Counted from the stretch's first letter, positions 17,714 to 26,979 are shown. The stretch is 64,000 nucleotides of DNA from Muribaculaceae bacterium (GCA_017935045.1 JAGBIJ010000061.1:1-64000); one strand, 5' to 3'. Notes: generated by a model from the letters alone, not told the origin. Numbers and translations: made by a program.

Positions 17714-18403
17714 ATGAAAAAGTATTTAGCTGAGTTTTTCGGAACCATGTTTCTTGTGCTGCTGGCGTGCGGCAGCGCTGTGTTTGCAGGTCCGTCGATA
17801 GGGGGGCTGGGTATAGGTTTGTGCTTTGGTCTGGTTTTGGTTTGTCTTTGTTATGCGATAGGAGGCATTTCAGGCTGTCATGTCAATCCCGCCGTGTCGT
17901 TCGGCGTATGGCTTACCGGCGGCATGTCGACCAAAGACTTTATCTGGTATGTTGTAGCTCAGATGCTTGGCGCGGCTCTTGGCGCAGCTTTCCTCTATTG
18001 GGTGGTCATTGCCAATCCTGACTTCCATTATGGCGGAACCACCGGCGACTTCTATCTTGCCACCAATGTGCTGCAGCCAGGCGCAACGCCGGCTATGGCC
18101 CTTATGGTCGAGGCGTTGCTGACATTCTTCTTTGTCTTCATTGTGCTTGGCGCAACTTCGCGTGTCGGCAATGCGAGTCTCGCGGGTGTGGCCATCGGTC
18201 TGGGATTCGGACTGGTAAACATTGTCGGTATTCCCGTAGACAACTGTTCGGTCAACCCGGCGCGCTCTTTCGGGCCGGCACTTATGGATCCGGCTGCTTT
18301 CGGCGATTTCTGGATAATGGTAGTCGGTCCTCTGTTCGGCGCGCTTGTCGCTGCCGTGGTATGGCGCGGACTCTGTTCCCGCAAGGCCAAGGAGGCAGCC
18401 TGA
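17714..18403 (+). CDS. aqpZ: Aquaporin (MIP family)
   Basis: The 229-residue channel has six predicted helices plus two half-helices with the NPA signatures: HVNPAVSFG (NPA at 58-60) and SVNPARSFGP in the second half. The Arg after the second NPA marks the selectivity filter. The His and Cys positions around it look like the water-selective AqpZ branch and not the glycerol branch. It is monocistronic, ended by a strong hairpin. No consensus promoter stands out in the A/T-rich 17640-17713. Confidence 0.92.
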   Translation: MKKYLAEFFGTMFLVLLACGSAVFAGPSIGGLGIGLCFGLVLVCLCYAIGGISGCHVNPAVSFGVWLTGGMSTKDFIWYVVAQMLGAALGAAFLYWVVIANPDFHYGGTTGDFYLATNVLQPGATPAMALMVEALLTFFFVFIVLGATSRVGNASLAGVAIGLGFGLVNIVGIPVDNCSVNPARSFGPALMDPAAFGDFWIMVVGPLFGALVAAVVWRGLCSRKAKEAA

Positions 18404-18421
18404 CAGCTCGCAGATATAATT

Positions 18422-18457
18422 GACCGGGTCGCGCCTTGTATGGGACGCGACCCGGTC
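18422..18457. terminator. Bidirectional terminator between aqpZ and the MFS gene
   Basis: A perfect 12-bp stem (18422-18433 with 18446-18457) has a 12-base loop. There is no long T-run on either side, but the stem is strong and lies between convergent genes. Confidence 0.72.
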
Positions 18458-18480
18458 TGCTGTAGTTAAATCACTGTTTA

Positions 18481-20310
18481 TCAGATTTCCGAATCCGGAA
18501 TGTCTGTCTCGACCTGAGCGGGCTTCCCTTCCTTGATGATGCCTACGCACAATGCTCCGACTACGAGCGAAACGCCGGCAATAATCATCATAATGTACTG
18601 CGGGGCGAGCTGTCCGGGAGTGCTGAACAGTGCCAGAATCCATCCGCCGGTAATAGCGGCTACGATCTGCGGCAGGCAGATGGAGCAGTTAAAGAGACCG
18701 AGGTAAGCGCCTATGTTGCCGCCCTTCAGCGAGTTGGTCAGTATCGTGAACGGCCATGCGAGCATAGCGGCCCATGCGCAACCTATCAGTACGAATGGGA
18801 TGAACAGCAGATACTGGTTGGTAATGATGCCGGACAGTACGAATCCGATACCGCCTAAGACGAGACTGAGCGCGTAGGAGAGTTTGCGGCTGCGGAAGCG
18901 GGGAAGAACCACTGCCCACAGTACGGAGCCGAGAGCCTGAACGGCAAACAGAATACCTACCCAGTCGCCGGCTGCGTTGTACTGGCGTGAGGCTGTATCC
19001 AGGTCCTTGTGGGTCTCAAATGTCGCTTTCGAGGCATCGGCGAGGACGATGTCCTCTTTTTCAAGAACGTCGAGCTTGCCGGTATTATGGTCGCGTGCTA
19101 CATTGGTGCCCTTGGTAAACTTCACGCTGCCGGTCAGACCCTCCAGATAATTGTTAAGACGAGCGTCAGACGGGAGAATGATTTCGGTACCGTTCATGCT
19201 GATTTTCTCTCCGGCTTTGGCGAATGGCTCGGAGAAATTGCCTTTGGCGAGACCGTTTTCCGCATTGTTCTGTATGATACCGCCATTGACGATGGTGTCA
19301 GAACCGTTCTTCACGATGAAGTCGCACGCTGTAAACTGGCCGCCGACCGTAACGCCCTTGACCATGGCCTTTCCCTCTTTGACTATGGTCACGGTGTCGT
19401 TGATGAGGATATATTTGCCGCCTACGGATGTCGTGCCGTCGGTTACGGCGGAAATTTTATCGATTACTGGAGTATCGAAAGCCTTGGTTGCGACGGTGCC
19501 GGTAGTGTAGGTCCACATAAACAGGAACGCAAACCAGCAGAAGAACTGTACCAGTCCTACGGTCCAAAAAGTAGAGGGAGCGTTTTTCAGCAGTTTTACG
19601 ATATTGGTTTTCTCTTTGGGAGCGTTCTCGTCAGCGGCTCCGCCGTTGTACTCGGCATAAACCTTGGGTGGCCACTCCTTGATTTTGGCCAGCGAGTATA
19701 TCACGCAGAGCAACAGTATGGCTGCGCCTATATAGAATGACCAAATCACAGTCGGAGGCACTACTCCGTCGGGAGCCACCGACTGGATACCGATCCAGGC
19801 CAGCACGAAGGGAAAGACGAATCCTACCACCGAGCCGGCGTTGCACAGGAAGCTCTGGATGGAGTAGGCCAGACCCTTCTGCTTTTCGTTTACCATGTCG
19901 CCCACCAGCATCTTGAAGGGCTGCATGGCCATATTGATAGACGTGTCGAGCATCATAAGGGCTATCAGGCCGACGATGATGGCGCTCGATATGCCAAGTC
20001 CGAAGGAGCCGGCGTTAGGCAGCAGGCACATCACGGCCACAGCTACAAGGGCGCCTACTATCAGATAGGGCAGACGGCGGCCGAAGCGGTTCCAGGTCTT
20101 GTCGCTCATGGTGCCGACTATGGGCTGCACCAGCAGACCCATCAGAGGCGGGAGTATCCAAAAGTAACTCAGGTCGTGGGGATCCGCGCCTATTGTGGCG
20201 AAGATACGGCTCACATTCGCGCTCTGCAAGGCGTAGGCTATCTGTACTCCGAAGAAACCGAAGCTCAGATTCCACAGCTTCCAGAAGCTCAAATCCGGTT
20301 TAGTTTTCAT
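18481..20310 (-). CDS. MFS sugar transporter with large periplasmic insertion
   Basis: This 609-residue protein starts like the GPH/SLC45-type sugar:H+ symporters, with helix 1 near 9-30, GTMSDKTWNRFGRRLPY at about 66-82 and helices up to 211. Members usually have about 430-450 residues. Here about 170 extra residues (276-445, positions 18976-19485) sit between helices 7 and 8, on the periplasmic side. They are polar and beta-rich, with no membrane segment and no Cys-rich motif beyond one Cys. I do not recognise the inserted domain. The likely substrate class is oligosaccharides such as maltose. It follows nfo by 12 bases, probably in the same transcript. Confidence 0.85.
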   Translation of the reverse strand: MKTKPDLSFWKLWNLSFGFFGVQIAYALQSANVSRIFATIGADPHDLSYFWILPPLMGLLVQPIVGTMSDKTWNRFGRRLPYLIVGALVAVAVMCLLPNAGSFGLGISSAIIVGLIALMMLDTSINMAMQPFKMLVGDMVNEKQKGLAYSIQSFLCNAGSVVGFVFPFVLAWIGIQSVAPDGVVPPTVIWSFYIGAAILLLCVIYSLAKIKEWPPKVYAEYNGGAADENAPKEKTNIVKLLKNAPSTFWTVGLVQFFCWFAFLFMWTYTTGTVATKAFDTPVIDKISAVTDGTTSVGGKYILINDTVTIVKEGKAMVKGVTVGGQFTACDFIVKNGSDTIVNGGIIQNNAENGLAKGNFSEPFAKAGEKISMNGTEIILPSDARLNNYLEGLTGSVKFTKGTNVARDHNTGKLDVLEKEDIVLADASKATFETHKDLDTASRQYNAAGDWVGILFAVQALGSVLWAVVLPRFRSRKLSYALSLVLGGIGFVLSGIITNQYLLFIPFVLIGCAWAAMLAWPFTILTNSLKGGNIGAYLGLFNCSICLPQIVAAITGGWILALFSTPGQLAPQYIMMIIAGVSLVVGALCVGIIKEGKPAQVETDIPDSEI

Positions 20311-20322
20311 GTCGATATTTAT

Positions 20323-21186
20323 TTAGTTAACAATTTTGTCGGAATCAGGCGCCTGTGAGTAGAGCCATGCTATTTCCTGAGCCCATAAGGAGTCGTCAGG
20401 AGTTTCCAGTATCAGAGGCATATTGTCGAAGCGCGGATCAGCCATCAGGCGCGAGAAGAACTCTTTGCCTAAAGTGCCGGCGCCTATCGGCGCGTGGCGG
20501 TCTATGCGTGATGCCAGTTCGCGTTTGTCATCGTTGATGTGCATGGCTCGCAGATAGGGCAGCCCTATTGTTTCGTCAAATTCACGCCAGGTATGCTCGT
20601 AGCCTTCGGGAGTACCCAGGTCGTATCCGGCCGAGTAAGTGTGGCAGGTGTCGACGCATACGCCGACGCGGCTTTTATCCTCTACTTTGTCTATTATATG
20701 AGCTATCTGTTCAAAGCGATGACCCAGATTGCTTCCTTGTCCGGCGGTATTTTCGATTACTGCTGTTACGCCCTCGGTGGCGTCCAGTGTGATATTGATA
20801 GATTCGGCTATGCGATCCAGACAGGCGCTTTCTTCAATTTCGTTCAGATGGCTGCCGGGATGGAAGTTCAGTAGCTTGAGTCCAAGCTGTTCGCAGCGGC
20901 GGAACTCATCGAGAAACGCATCACGGCTTTGAGCCAGGCGACCCGTGTCGGGCGACCCCAGATTAATCAGGTAGCTGTCATGGGGCAGAATGAATTCCGG
21001 CTCGAATCCGCAGGCGGCGCAGTTGGCTTTGAAGGTATCAATCTGAGCCGGCTTCAGCGGTGCGCTTTTCCATCGGGAGGCGTTACGGGTAAACAATGCG
21101 AATGCCCGTGCCCCGATTTCCCGGGCACGCAGAGGAGCGTTTTCCACTCCCCCCGATGTGCTTACATGTGCTCCAATAAATTTCAT
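20323..21186 (-). CDS. nfo: Endonuclease IV
   Basis: This AP endonuclease repairs abasic sites. The 287-residue TIM-barrel starts [13 protein letters not shown], with NFHPGSHL near residue 110, ENTAGQG near 150, the zinc segments VCVDTCHTY near 183 and HINDDK near 220, and a C-terminal LETPDDS. All metal ligand motifs are intact. The Met at 21186 gives the conserved N terminus; the frame extends upstream without it. It is transcribed leftward with the MFS gene and is divergent from trmH. Confidence 0.95.
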   Translation of the reverse strand: MKFIGAHVSTSGGVENAPLRAREIGARAFALFTRNASRWKSAPLKPAQIDTFKANCAACGFEPEFILPHDSYLINLGSPDTGRLAQSRDAFLDEFRRCEQLGLKLLNFHPGSHLNEIEESACLDRIAESINITLDATEGVTAVIENTAGQGSNLGHRFEQIAHIIDKVEDKSRVGVCVDTCHTYSAGYDLGTPEGYEHTWREFDETIGLPYLRAMHINDDKRELASRIDRHAPIGAGTLGKEFFSRLMADPRFDNMPLILETPDDSLWAQEIAWLYSQAPDSDKIVN

Positions 21187-21272
21187 ATAATCAATCTGTT
21201 GCGTATTATGCTGCGAGCTATTCAAACCGCATCTGAGGCGGTTGCCATAGTGAAACTTGTGCAAAATTCTCA

Positions 21273-21280
21273 CAAAGTTA
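21273..21280 (-). promoter_or_regulatory. nfo -7 box
   Basis: The minus strand reads TAACTTTG, 86 bases before the nfo ATG. The expected -33 position has no TTG, so this is a half match. It is interleaved with the divergent trmH promoter. Confidence 0.45.
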
Positions 21281-21290
21281 CGAAAAATAA

Positions 21291-21322
21291 TTTGTATAAT
21301 ACGTAAAAACTGATTAACTTTA
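21291..21322 (+). promoter_or_regulatory. Promoter of the first trmH gene
   Basis: TTTG (21291-21294), 20 bases and TAACTTTA (21315-21322, one mismatch) lie 9 bases before the ATG. The mRNA would be almost leaderless. Confidence 0.6.
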
Positions 21323-21331
21323 TTCCCTGAA

Positions 21332-22108
21332 ATGGAAATTTCTAAGTCTCGTGTGAAGCTGTATGCTTCTCTTCAACATAAGAAACACAGAAATAGCGCC
21401 GGCCTTTTTGTGGCCGAAGGTACGAAATGCGTAGAGGAAACTTTAGGTCATTTTGATCTGGAGGCGCTTGTGGCTCTCCCGTCGTGGATTGACGCGCGGA
21501 GAGAGCTGACAGATTCCCTGCCTTCCGACAAGGTCTTCGAGGCTACCCCTTTGCGCATGGAGCAGCTGTCCGGCATGTCGACCGCACCGCAGGCCGTGGC
21601 CGTATACCGGAAGCCTGCCTCAGTAGCTCCGTCGGACTCGGATATATCCGACGGTCTGATTCTCGTGCTTGACGGCGTGCAGGATCCAGGCAATCTCGGC
21701 ACTATCATGAGGATTGCCGACTGGTTCGGCATACGGCATATAGTCGCCTCGCCGGAGACGGCTGACATTTATAATCCAAAGACCGTGCAGGCCACGATGG
21801 GTGCCATAGCCCGTGTCAACGTCTTTTATACTCCGCTTGTGCCGTTTCTGAAATGTCATCCCGCGATTCCTTGTTTCGGCACTCTGCTTGACGGCGACGA
21901 CATTTATAAGGCTGAAATCCCCCTGTCCGGTTTCCTGATAATGGGCAACGAGGGCAATGGCATATCGCCTGAAGTGAGAGCCCTTGTGACACACCGGCTG
22001 CGTATTCCTTCATATCCCCCTGACGGCGATACGGTCGAGTCGCTCAATGTAGCTATGGCTACTGCTATAGCCGTAGCCGAGTTCCGGCGCAGACTGATTA
22101 ATAGATAA
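21332..22108 (+). CDS. TrmH/SpoU-family RNA 2'-O-ribose methyltransferase
   Basis: The 258-residue protein has a short N-terminal substrate-binding region (1-95, RNA 2'-O methyltransferase substrate-binding type). A SPOUT-fold domain follows with the three motifs: [14 protein letters not shown] (motif 1, near 112), MGNEGNGIS (motif 2, near 210) and [14 protein letters not shown] (motif 3, near 235). It methylates a ribose in rRNA or tRNA; the site is not predictable. It is first of a rightward cluster with radA 6 bases downstream, and a second SpoU gene lies at the end of that cluster. Confidence 0.9.
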   Translation: MEISKSRVKLYASLQHKKHRNSAGLFVAEGTKCVEETLGHFDLEALVALPSWIDARRELTDSLPSDKVFEATPLRMEQLSGMSTAPQAVAVYRKPASVAPSDSDISDGLILVLDGVQDPGNLGTIMRIADWFGIRHIVASPETADIYNPKTVQATMGAIARVNVFYTPLVPFLKCHPAIPCFGTLLDGDDIYKAEIPLSGFLIMGNEGNGISPEVRALVTHRLRIPSYPPDGDTVESLNVAMATAIAVAEFRRRLINR

Positions 22109-22114
22109 CTGATG

Positions 22115-23494
22115 ATGGCAAAAGTCAAGACTGCATATTTCTGCTCTAACTGCGGCCATGAGTCGCCCCGCTGGATCGGCCAATGCCCCGGCTGCGGCCA
22201 GTGGAACACATTTGTCGAGGAGCGTGTCAGCGTATCTCGCTCCGGAGCCAAGGGCGCGCCCAGAGGCTCTCTTGTCGGCACCGGCGCGAAGCCAGTGCCG
22301 CTAAGCGAGATTCAGGCCCTTGAAGAACCGCGTATGATACTGCCCAGCAAAGAGCTGAACAGAGTACTCGGAGGCGGTCTGGTAGCCGGTTCGCTTACGC
22401 TTATCGGCGGCGAGCCGGGGATTGGCAAATCCACGCTTATCTTACAGAATATACTGAGCATGCGTGCCAAAAAGATTCTGTATGTGTCCGGCGAAGAAAG
22501 CGCGACGCAGCTGCGTCTGCGAGCCGACCGCATTGGCAAAATCTCTGACAATACATATATATTGTGCGAGACGGGGCTTGACCGGATCTTTACCCATATC
22601 GAGAATATCAAACCGCAACTCCTGATAGTCGATTCCATCCAGACCATCGCGTCTTCAGATATAGAGAGCGCGGCAGGCAGCGTCAGTCAGGTGCGGGAAT
22701 GTGCTGCCTCGCTGCTGCGCTATGCCAAGGAGAGCGGCGTACCGGTCATTCTCGTAGGACACATAAATAAGGAAGGCTCTATAGCCGGCCCCAAGGTGTT
22801 GGAACATATAGTCGATACCGTCCTTCAGTTTGAGGGCGACCGCCAATATATGTACCGCATCTTGCGGGCAATCAAAAACCGCTTTGGCTCTACGTCAGAG
22901 ATAGGTATTTACGAGATGGTGCAGAAGGGTCTGCGCGAAGTGACCAACCCGTCGGAGATGCTTCTGTCGCAGAACCGGACCGAGCCTATGAGCGGCATTG
23001 CTATCGGTGTCAGTATCGAAGGTGTGCGTGCGTTTCTGATAGAGGTGCAGGCTTTGGTCAGCACCGCTGCTTACGGCACGCCCCAGCGCTCTGTGACCGG
23101 CTTTGATCCACGCCGCATGAACATGCTGCTTGCGGTGCTGGAGAAAAGAGTGGGATTCAAGCTTGCGGCCAAGGATGTCTTCCTGAACATTGCAGGAGGA
23201 CTGAAAGTAGCGGACCCCGCGCTCGACATGTCGGTGGTGGCGGCCATACTTTCGTCCAATTTCGATATGGCGGTGCCTCAGGATTACGCTTTCGCAGGAG
23301 AGATAGGCCTGTCGGGAGAGATACGGACCGTGACCCGTATTGAGCAGCGCGTAGCCGAAGCTGAGAAACTCGGGTTCACACACATATATATACCTACCGG
23401 CAATCTGAAAGGCATCAAAGATAAATTCAAAATAAAGATTATAGAAGTAAATAGGGTAGAAGCCCTGTTTCGCAACCTTTTCTCGACGGAATGA
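22115..23494 (+). CDS. radA: DNA repair protein RadA
   Basis: RadA is a RecA-like branch-migration helicase. All parts are visible in 459 residues: a zinc finger (C10, C13, C24, C27), the Walker A GEPGIGKST near residue 90, the RadA-specific KNRFG motif near 250 and a C-terminal Lon-like domain with GLSGEIRTV near 395. An adjacent ATG at 22112 is also possible. The thioesterase start overlaps its stop by 4 bases. Confidence 0.95.
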   Translation: MAKVKTAYFCSNCGHESPRWIGQCPGCGQWNTFVEERVSVSRSGAKGAPRGSLVGTGAKPVPLSEIQALEEPRMILPSKELNRVLGGGLVAGSLTLIGGEPGIGKSTLILQNILSMRAKKILYVSGEESATQLRLRADRIGKISDNTYILCETGLDRIFTHIENIKPQLLIVDSIQTIASSDIESAAGSVSQVRECAASLLRYAKESGVPVILVGHINKEGSIAGPKVLEHIVDTVLQFEGDRQYMYRILRAIKNRFGSTSEIGIYEMVQKGLREVTNPSEMLLSQNRTEPMSGIAIGVSIEGVRAFLIEVQALVSTAAYGTPQRSVTGFDPRRMNMLLAVLEKRVGFKLAAKDVFLNIAGGLKVADPALDMSVVAAILSSNFDMAVPQDYAFAGEIGLSGEIRTVTRIEQRVAEAEKLGFTHIYIPTGNLKGIKDKFKIKIIEVNRVEALFRNLFSTE

Positions 23495-24255
23495 ATATGA
23501 AGCAAGCTACTTACTCCCATCATTGGTTTCTTACGGCCGGCGAGTGTGATGCCACAGGACGCATGCCCCTTACACTGCTTGGCGAACGCATAATCGAAGT
23601 TGCCACAGAGCACGCCAACGCTCTCGGCATAGGCTATGCCAACCTCGTGACCAGGGGTATAGGGTGGGTTCTCTCCCGCCTCTCAATCGAGATGACTTCC
23701 TGGCCCGGAATAAACGATACATATTCGATGACTACCTGGATTGAGACAATAAACCATCGTTTCTCTGAGCGTAATGTCATGATAGCCGATGCATCGGGCA
23801 GTCCGATAGGTTATGCGCGTACCGTATGGGCCCCTATAGATTTCAAGACCCGCGGGCTGGCGGACCTCGGCCCCTTTTCAGAGGGATTGCCCACAGCCGA
23901 TCTGCCTTGTCCCATAGAGCGATTTCCGCGCATACGCCTGGGCGGAGGTAATCTGGTGCGCAGCGAATACACCTTCAAATATTGTGATCTTGATTTCAAT
24001 CGCCATGTCAACACGGTGCGCTACATCTCCCTGTTGCTCAATCAATGGCCTTTGCAGCACTTTGACGCGTATTGTCTGCGGCGTTTCGACATAGGGTTCG
24101 CGCGCGAATGTTATTTTGGCCAGACGGTGTCGCTGCTGCGTGACGACAGTGGCGGAGCCTCTTTATGTGAACTGCAGCGTGGCGCAGACAAGGTGCTGTC
24201 CGCGCGTTTCGTATGGGAAGAAAAATCTGCCGGCGATGAACCTGATAGAGATTGA
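23491..24255 (+). CDS. Acyl-ACP thioesterase (FatA/FatB type)
   Basis: This 254-residue protein is two tandem hot-dog folds of the acyl-ACP thioesterase family. The first covers about 5-125. The second, from about 150, carries DLDFNRHVNTVRY, which holds the catalytic Asp, Asn and His. It releases fatty acids from acyl carrier protein and so sets chain length. It overlaps radA by 4 bases and the next methyltransferase gene by 20, so translation is coupled. The sharing of a transcript with radA has no clear functional reason. Confidence 0.88.
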   Translation: MNMKQATYSHHWFLTAGECDATGRMPLTLLGERIIEVATEHANALGIGYANLVTRGIGWVLSRLSIEMTSWPGINDTYSMTTWIETINHRFSERNVMIADASGSPIGYARTVWAPIDFKTRGLADLGPFSEGLPTADLPCPIERFPRIRLGGGNLVRSEYTFKYCDLDFNRHVNTVRYISLLLNQWPLQHFDAYCLRRFDIGFARECYFGQTVSLLRDDSGGASLCELQRGADKVLSARFVWEEKSAGDEPDRD

Positions 24256-25039
24256 TTCGCTCGATTTTCCGGGTGTCGGAGTCTTTGCTTCCCTGACGGA
24301 AGCACAACTCCGGTCGCGCCTCGATCCTGCCAAAGCCGTCTTCATCGCCGAGAGCCCTAAAGTTATAAAAGTCGCGCTCGATTCCGGCTGCCTGCCGCTC
24401 GCTCTCCTGTGCGAGCGCCGTCATATAGCAGGCGATGCCGCGCCTATTATAGCCCGTTGTCCCGACGAAATGCCTGTCTACACCGGCTCGCGCGAGCTAT
24501 TGGCTTCACTTACAGGCTACCGGCTGACCCGCGGCGTGCTGTGCGCCATGTCGCGCCCTGCGCCTCCTCCGGTATCGGAGATACTTGACGGAGCCCGACG
24601 CGTCGCAGTCATTCACGGTGTGACCGACACAACCAACATAGGAGCCATATTCCGCTCTGCAGCCGCTCTCGGAACCGATGCAGTACTGCTTACGGGCGAC
24701 TCCTGCGACCCGCTCAACCGCCGCTCCATACGTGTCAGCATGGGGAGCGTCTTTCTGGTGCCGTGGACCTGGCTCCCCGGCGATATTTCCGAACTTCACA
24801 CTTATGGGTTCCGTACCGCGGCGCTCGCGCTTACTGACCGGAGTCTGCCGATAGATGATCCGGTTGTGGCGTCTGAGCCCAGGCTGGCTCTTGTACTCGG
24901 CACCGAGGGAGACGGTTTGCCTGACAGGGTAATAGCCTCGGCTGATTACACATTGCGCATACCTATGAGCCACGATGTAGATTCGCTGAACGTGGCTGCG
25001 GCAGCTGCTGTCGCCTTTTGGCAGCTACGCGTACGCTGA
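24236..25039 (+). CDS. Second TrmH/SpoU-family RNA methyltransferase
   Basis: The 267-residue protein has an N-terminal substrate-binding part (1-115) and a SPOUT domain. Its motifs are HGVTDTTNIGAIFRSAA (near 122), LGTEGDGL (near 222) and DSLNVAAAAAVA (near 248). It belongs to the same family as the gene at 21332, but the two are clearly divergent paralogues, with different N-terminal parts. The start at 24236 was taken because the MNLIEIDSLDFPG start is natural. It overlaps the thioesterase end by 20 bases. A weak 6-bp hairpin at 25062-25085 may end the transcript. Confidence 0.88.
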   Translation: MNLIEIDSLDFPGVGVFASLTEAQLRSRLDPAKAVFIAESPKVIKVALDSGCLPLALLCERRHIAGDAAPIIARCPDEMPVYTGSRELLASLTGYRLTRGVLCAMSRPAPPPVSEILDGARRVAVIHGVTDTTNIGAIFRSAAALGTDAVLLTGDSCDPLNRRSIRVSMGSVFLVPWTWLPGDISELHTYGFRTAALALTDRSLPIDDPVVASEPRLALVLGTEGDGLPDRVIASADYTLRIPMSHDVDSLNVAAAAAVAFWQLRVR

Positions 25040-25185
25040 CCGGCAGCCGTCGGCCCGGCGGCAGGAGTATGAACACTTGCTCCTGTTCAGACGTTAACAC
25101 TGTAAATTAAGGTGTAAAAGCCGACAGTCTTACCTTGAATAATATGGAAATATGTTGTATAGCATAATTTTTTAGCATGTTTTCA

Positions 25186-25215
25186 TTGTTGTTTAAAAAA
25201 ATTGTATTACTTTTG
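25186..25215 (+). promoter_or_regulatory. Promoter of the winged-helix gene
   Basis: TTG (25186-25188), 19 bases and TACTTTTG (25208-25215) match the consensus. The leader is about 45 A/T-rich bases. Confidence 0.72.
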
Positions 25216-25263
25216 CGCTATCTAAAGAAATGTAGAATTGTTGAATCATAAAAAATTTGTAAA

Positions 25264-25470
25264 ATGAACATTGAATCTATTGGCACTTGGGCCGGAGAAG
25301 TCTATAAGGCTCTTGACAACGCAGAGACTCATATCCTCGGCCTGAAGCAGATTAAGAAAGCAACCAAGCTGAAGAAAGACGAACTGATGGCTGCATTCGG
25401 TTGGCTCGGCCGCGAGGGTAAAATCGCTCTCACAGAGTCCGACGAAGATCTCATCGTGGCTTTGGTCTGA
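25264..25470 (+). CDS. Small winged-helix protein (DUF2582 type)
   Basis: The 68-residue protein is a compact winged helix: helix at 5-18, HILGLKQIKKAT, then KKDELMAAFGWLGREGKI as the recognition region and a short beta wing. It matches the DUF2582 family as I recall it. Such small winged helices may bind DNA or act in protein contacts; the role is unknown. It is monocistronic with its own good promoter. Confidence 0.85.
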   Translation: MNIESIGTWAGEVYKALDNAETHILGLKQIKKATKLKKDELMAAFGWLGREGKIALTESDEDLIVALV

Positions 25471-25598
25471 ACATCAGATCCACTATATAGCGACAGCGGC
25501 ACTATCTTTTTATTAGAAGTGTTGCTGTTGTTATGTATTTGAGCATCAATAATATGTATAATAGCGATGATATTAAGTGTAAAAATATTGTCGAAAAA

Positions 25599-25630
25599 TT
25601 TGCTCAAATCAGAAATAATCTCTAACTTTG
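25599..25630 (+). promoter_or_regulatory. tRNA-Cys promoter
   Basis: TTTG (25599-25602), 20 bases and TAACTTTG (25623-25630) end 31 bases before the mature tRNA. Confidence 0.78.
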
Positions 25631-25661
25631 CACCGCAAAAGGGCAGTAACCCCGAGCTTAT

Positions 25662-25732
25662 GGTCTCATGTCCGAGTGGTTAGGTACCGGTCTGCAAAAC
25701 CGTTTACACCAGTTCGAATCTGGTTGAGACCT
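25662..25732 (+). tRNA. tRNA-Cys (anticodon GCA)
   Basis: This 71-base cloverleaf has a 7-bp acceptor stem (GGTCTCA with TGAGACC) and the discriminator T73 expected for Cys. The anticodon loop CTGCAAA reads GCA, and the T arm is ACCAG-TTCGAAT-CTGGT. CCA is not encoded. It has its own promoter and terminator. Confidence 0.95.
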
Positions 25733-25737
25733 CATGT

Positions 25738-25769
25738 AGAGTCACGCTTCCCGCGTGACTCTTTTTTTT
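25738..25769 (+). terminator. tRNA-Cys terminator
   Basis: A perfect 10-bp stem (AGAGTCACGC with GCGTGACTCT) has a 5-base loop and runs into eight T. It ends 16 bases before the recR start codon, so recR needs its own promoter or read-through. Confidence 0.9.
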
Positions 25770-25785
25770 GCAATAGCTTTTTTTG

Positions 25786-26412
25786 ATGAATCAGTCTCTG
25801 AATTATTCCCTTCTCGACAATGCTGTCGCCGAGTTGTCCCGGCTTCCCGGCGTAGGCCGGAAGACCGCGCTGCGTCTCGCCCTTCATCTTCTCCGTCAGG
25901 AGCCGGAAGTGACAGAGAGTCTGGCCTCGGCATTGCTGCGCATGCGCAGCGAGATTGCATACTGCCGGCGTTGCCATAATGTGAGCGAGTCCGAAGAGTG
26001 TCCTATATGCTCAGATTCCAGACGTGACCATGACGTGGTATGTGTGGTAGAGAACGTAAAGGATGTGATAGCCATTGAGTCTACTCACGAACACCACGGG
26101 CTTTATCATGTGCTTGGCGGACTCGTCTCGCCGATAGACGGCATAGGCCCCGGCGACCTGCAGATTGATTCTCTTGTTGAGAGAGTGCGTAGCGAGGGTA
26201 TCTCAGAAGTAATACTCGCCCTTAGTCCCACCATGGAGGGCGACACGACCAATTTTTACATTTTCCGCCGGCTTCAGGCGTTGCCCGTAAAGATTACCGT
26301 ATTGGCCCGAGGTATCAGTGTAGGGTCTGATCTTGATTATACCGACGAGTTGACTCTCGGCCGCTCCATACAGCAGCGCATACCATTTGACAATACATTC
26401 TCCAAATCATGA
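25786..26412 (+). CDS. recR: Recombination protein RecR
   Basis: The 208-residue protein has an N-terminal helix-hairpin-helix (LPGVGRKTALRLA), a C4 zinc finger (CRRC...CPIC near residues 59-76) and a TOPRIM domain from about 80. The conserved C-terminal GSDLDYTDELTLGRS is present. RecR loads RecA at gaps together with RecO. The ATG at 25786 is used; the TTG one codon earlier is not. It overlaps the acetyltransferase gene by 4 bases. Confidence 0.95.
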   Translation: MNQSLNYSLLDNAVAELSRLPGVGRKTALRLALHLLRQEPEVTESLASALLRMRSEIAYCRRCHNVSESEECPICSDSRRDHDVVCVVENVKDVIAIESTHEHHGLYHVLGGLVSPIDGIGPGDLQIDSLVERVRSEGISEVILALSPTMEGDTTNFYIFRRLQALPVKITVLARGISVGSDLDYTDELTLGRSIQQRIPFDNTFSKS

Positions 26413-26924
26413 AACTGCTCTCCGATACCGATGTGCGTCTGCGTGCGCTTGAGCCCGCGGATGTCGACGCGCTTTACGCGTGGGAGAATCTTTCCGAACT
26501 ATGGAATACTTCCGCCACTCTTGCCCCGTATTCGCGCCGTAATTTTCAGAAATATATCGAAACATACGATGCAGACCCGTTCGGAGCAGGAGAGTTGAGG
26601 CTTATGGTAGAGTGTGGTTCGCGTCCTGTAGGCTTCGTAGACCTCTATGGCGTCGAAGTACTGCATCGACGAGCCTATATAGGTATTCTGATTGCCCCCG
26701 ACATGCAGCGGCGCGGTTATGCCCGGCGCGCCTTGGCTCTGCTTGAGCGCTATTGCTCGCGTCATCTCCAGCTGCATCAGCTCCTGGCTCTGGTGCCTGT
26801 CTACAACGATGCCTCCCTGTCCCTTTTCGCATCATGCGGCTACACTCGTGTCGCGCTCCTTCCGGACTTTATCGCTGTCAATCGCGGCTTTGCGGACGCC
26901 GCTCTTATGCGCAAGGCGCTTTAG
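26409..26924 (+). CDS. GNAT-family N-acetyltransferase
   Basis: This 171-residue protein starts like the RimJ/RimL branch (VRLRALEPADVDALYAWEN). It has the acetyl-CoA loop MQRRGYARRAL at about residue 98 and VYNDASLSLFASCGY near 138. The acceptor is unknown; protein N-termini or antibiotics are typical for this branch. It overlaps recR by 4 bases and is ended by a hairpin that starts within its stop codon. Confidence 0.88.
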   Translation: MKLLSDTDVRLRALEPADVDALYAWENLSELWNTSATLAPYSRRNFQKYIETYDADPFGAGELRLMVECGSRPVGFVDLYGVEVLHRRAYIGILIAPDMQRRGYARRALALLERYCSRHLQLHQLLALVPVYNDASLSLFASCGYTRVALLPDFIAVNRGFADAALMRKAL

Positions 26925-26950
26925 AGGCGGTTTAAACAGCCTCTTAATTT
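26923..26950 (+). terminator. Terminator of recR-GNAT overlapping the stop codon
   Basis: AGAGGC pairs with GCCTCT over a 10-base loop and is followed by TTAATTTT. The stem begins with the AG of the TAG stop. Its T-rich tail also contains the -33 element of the lysC promoter. Confidence 0.6.
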
Positions 26951-26979
26951 TGCAGTTCTGCTGATAATTGCTACCTTTG
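26949..26979 (+). promoter_or_regulatory. lysC promoter
   Basis: TTTG (26949-26952), 19 bases and TACCTTTG (26972-26979) lie 21 bases before the ATG. It is a full consensus match. Confidence 0.75.
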
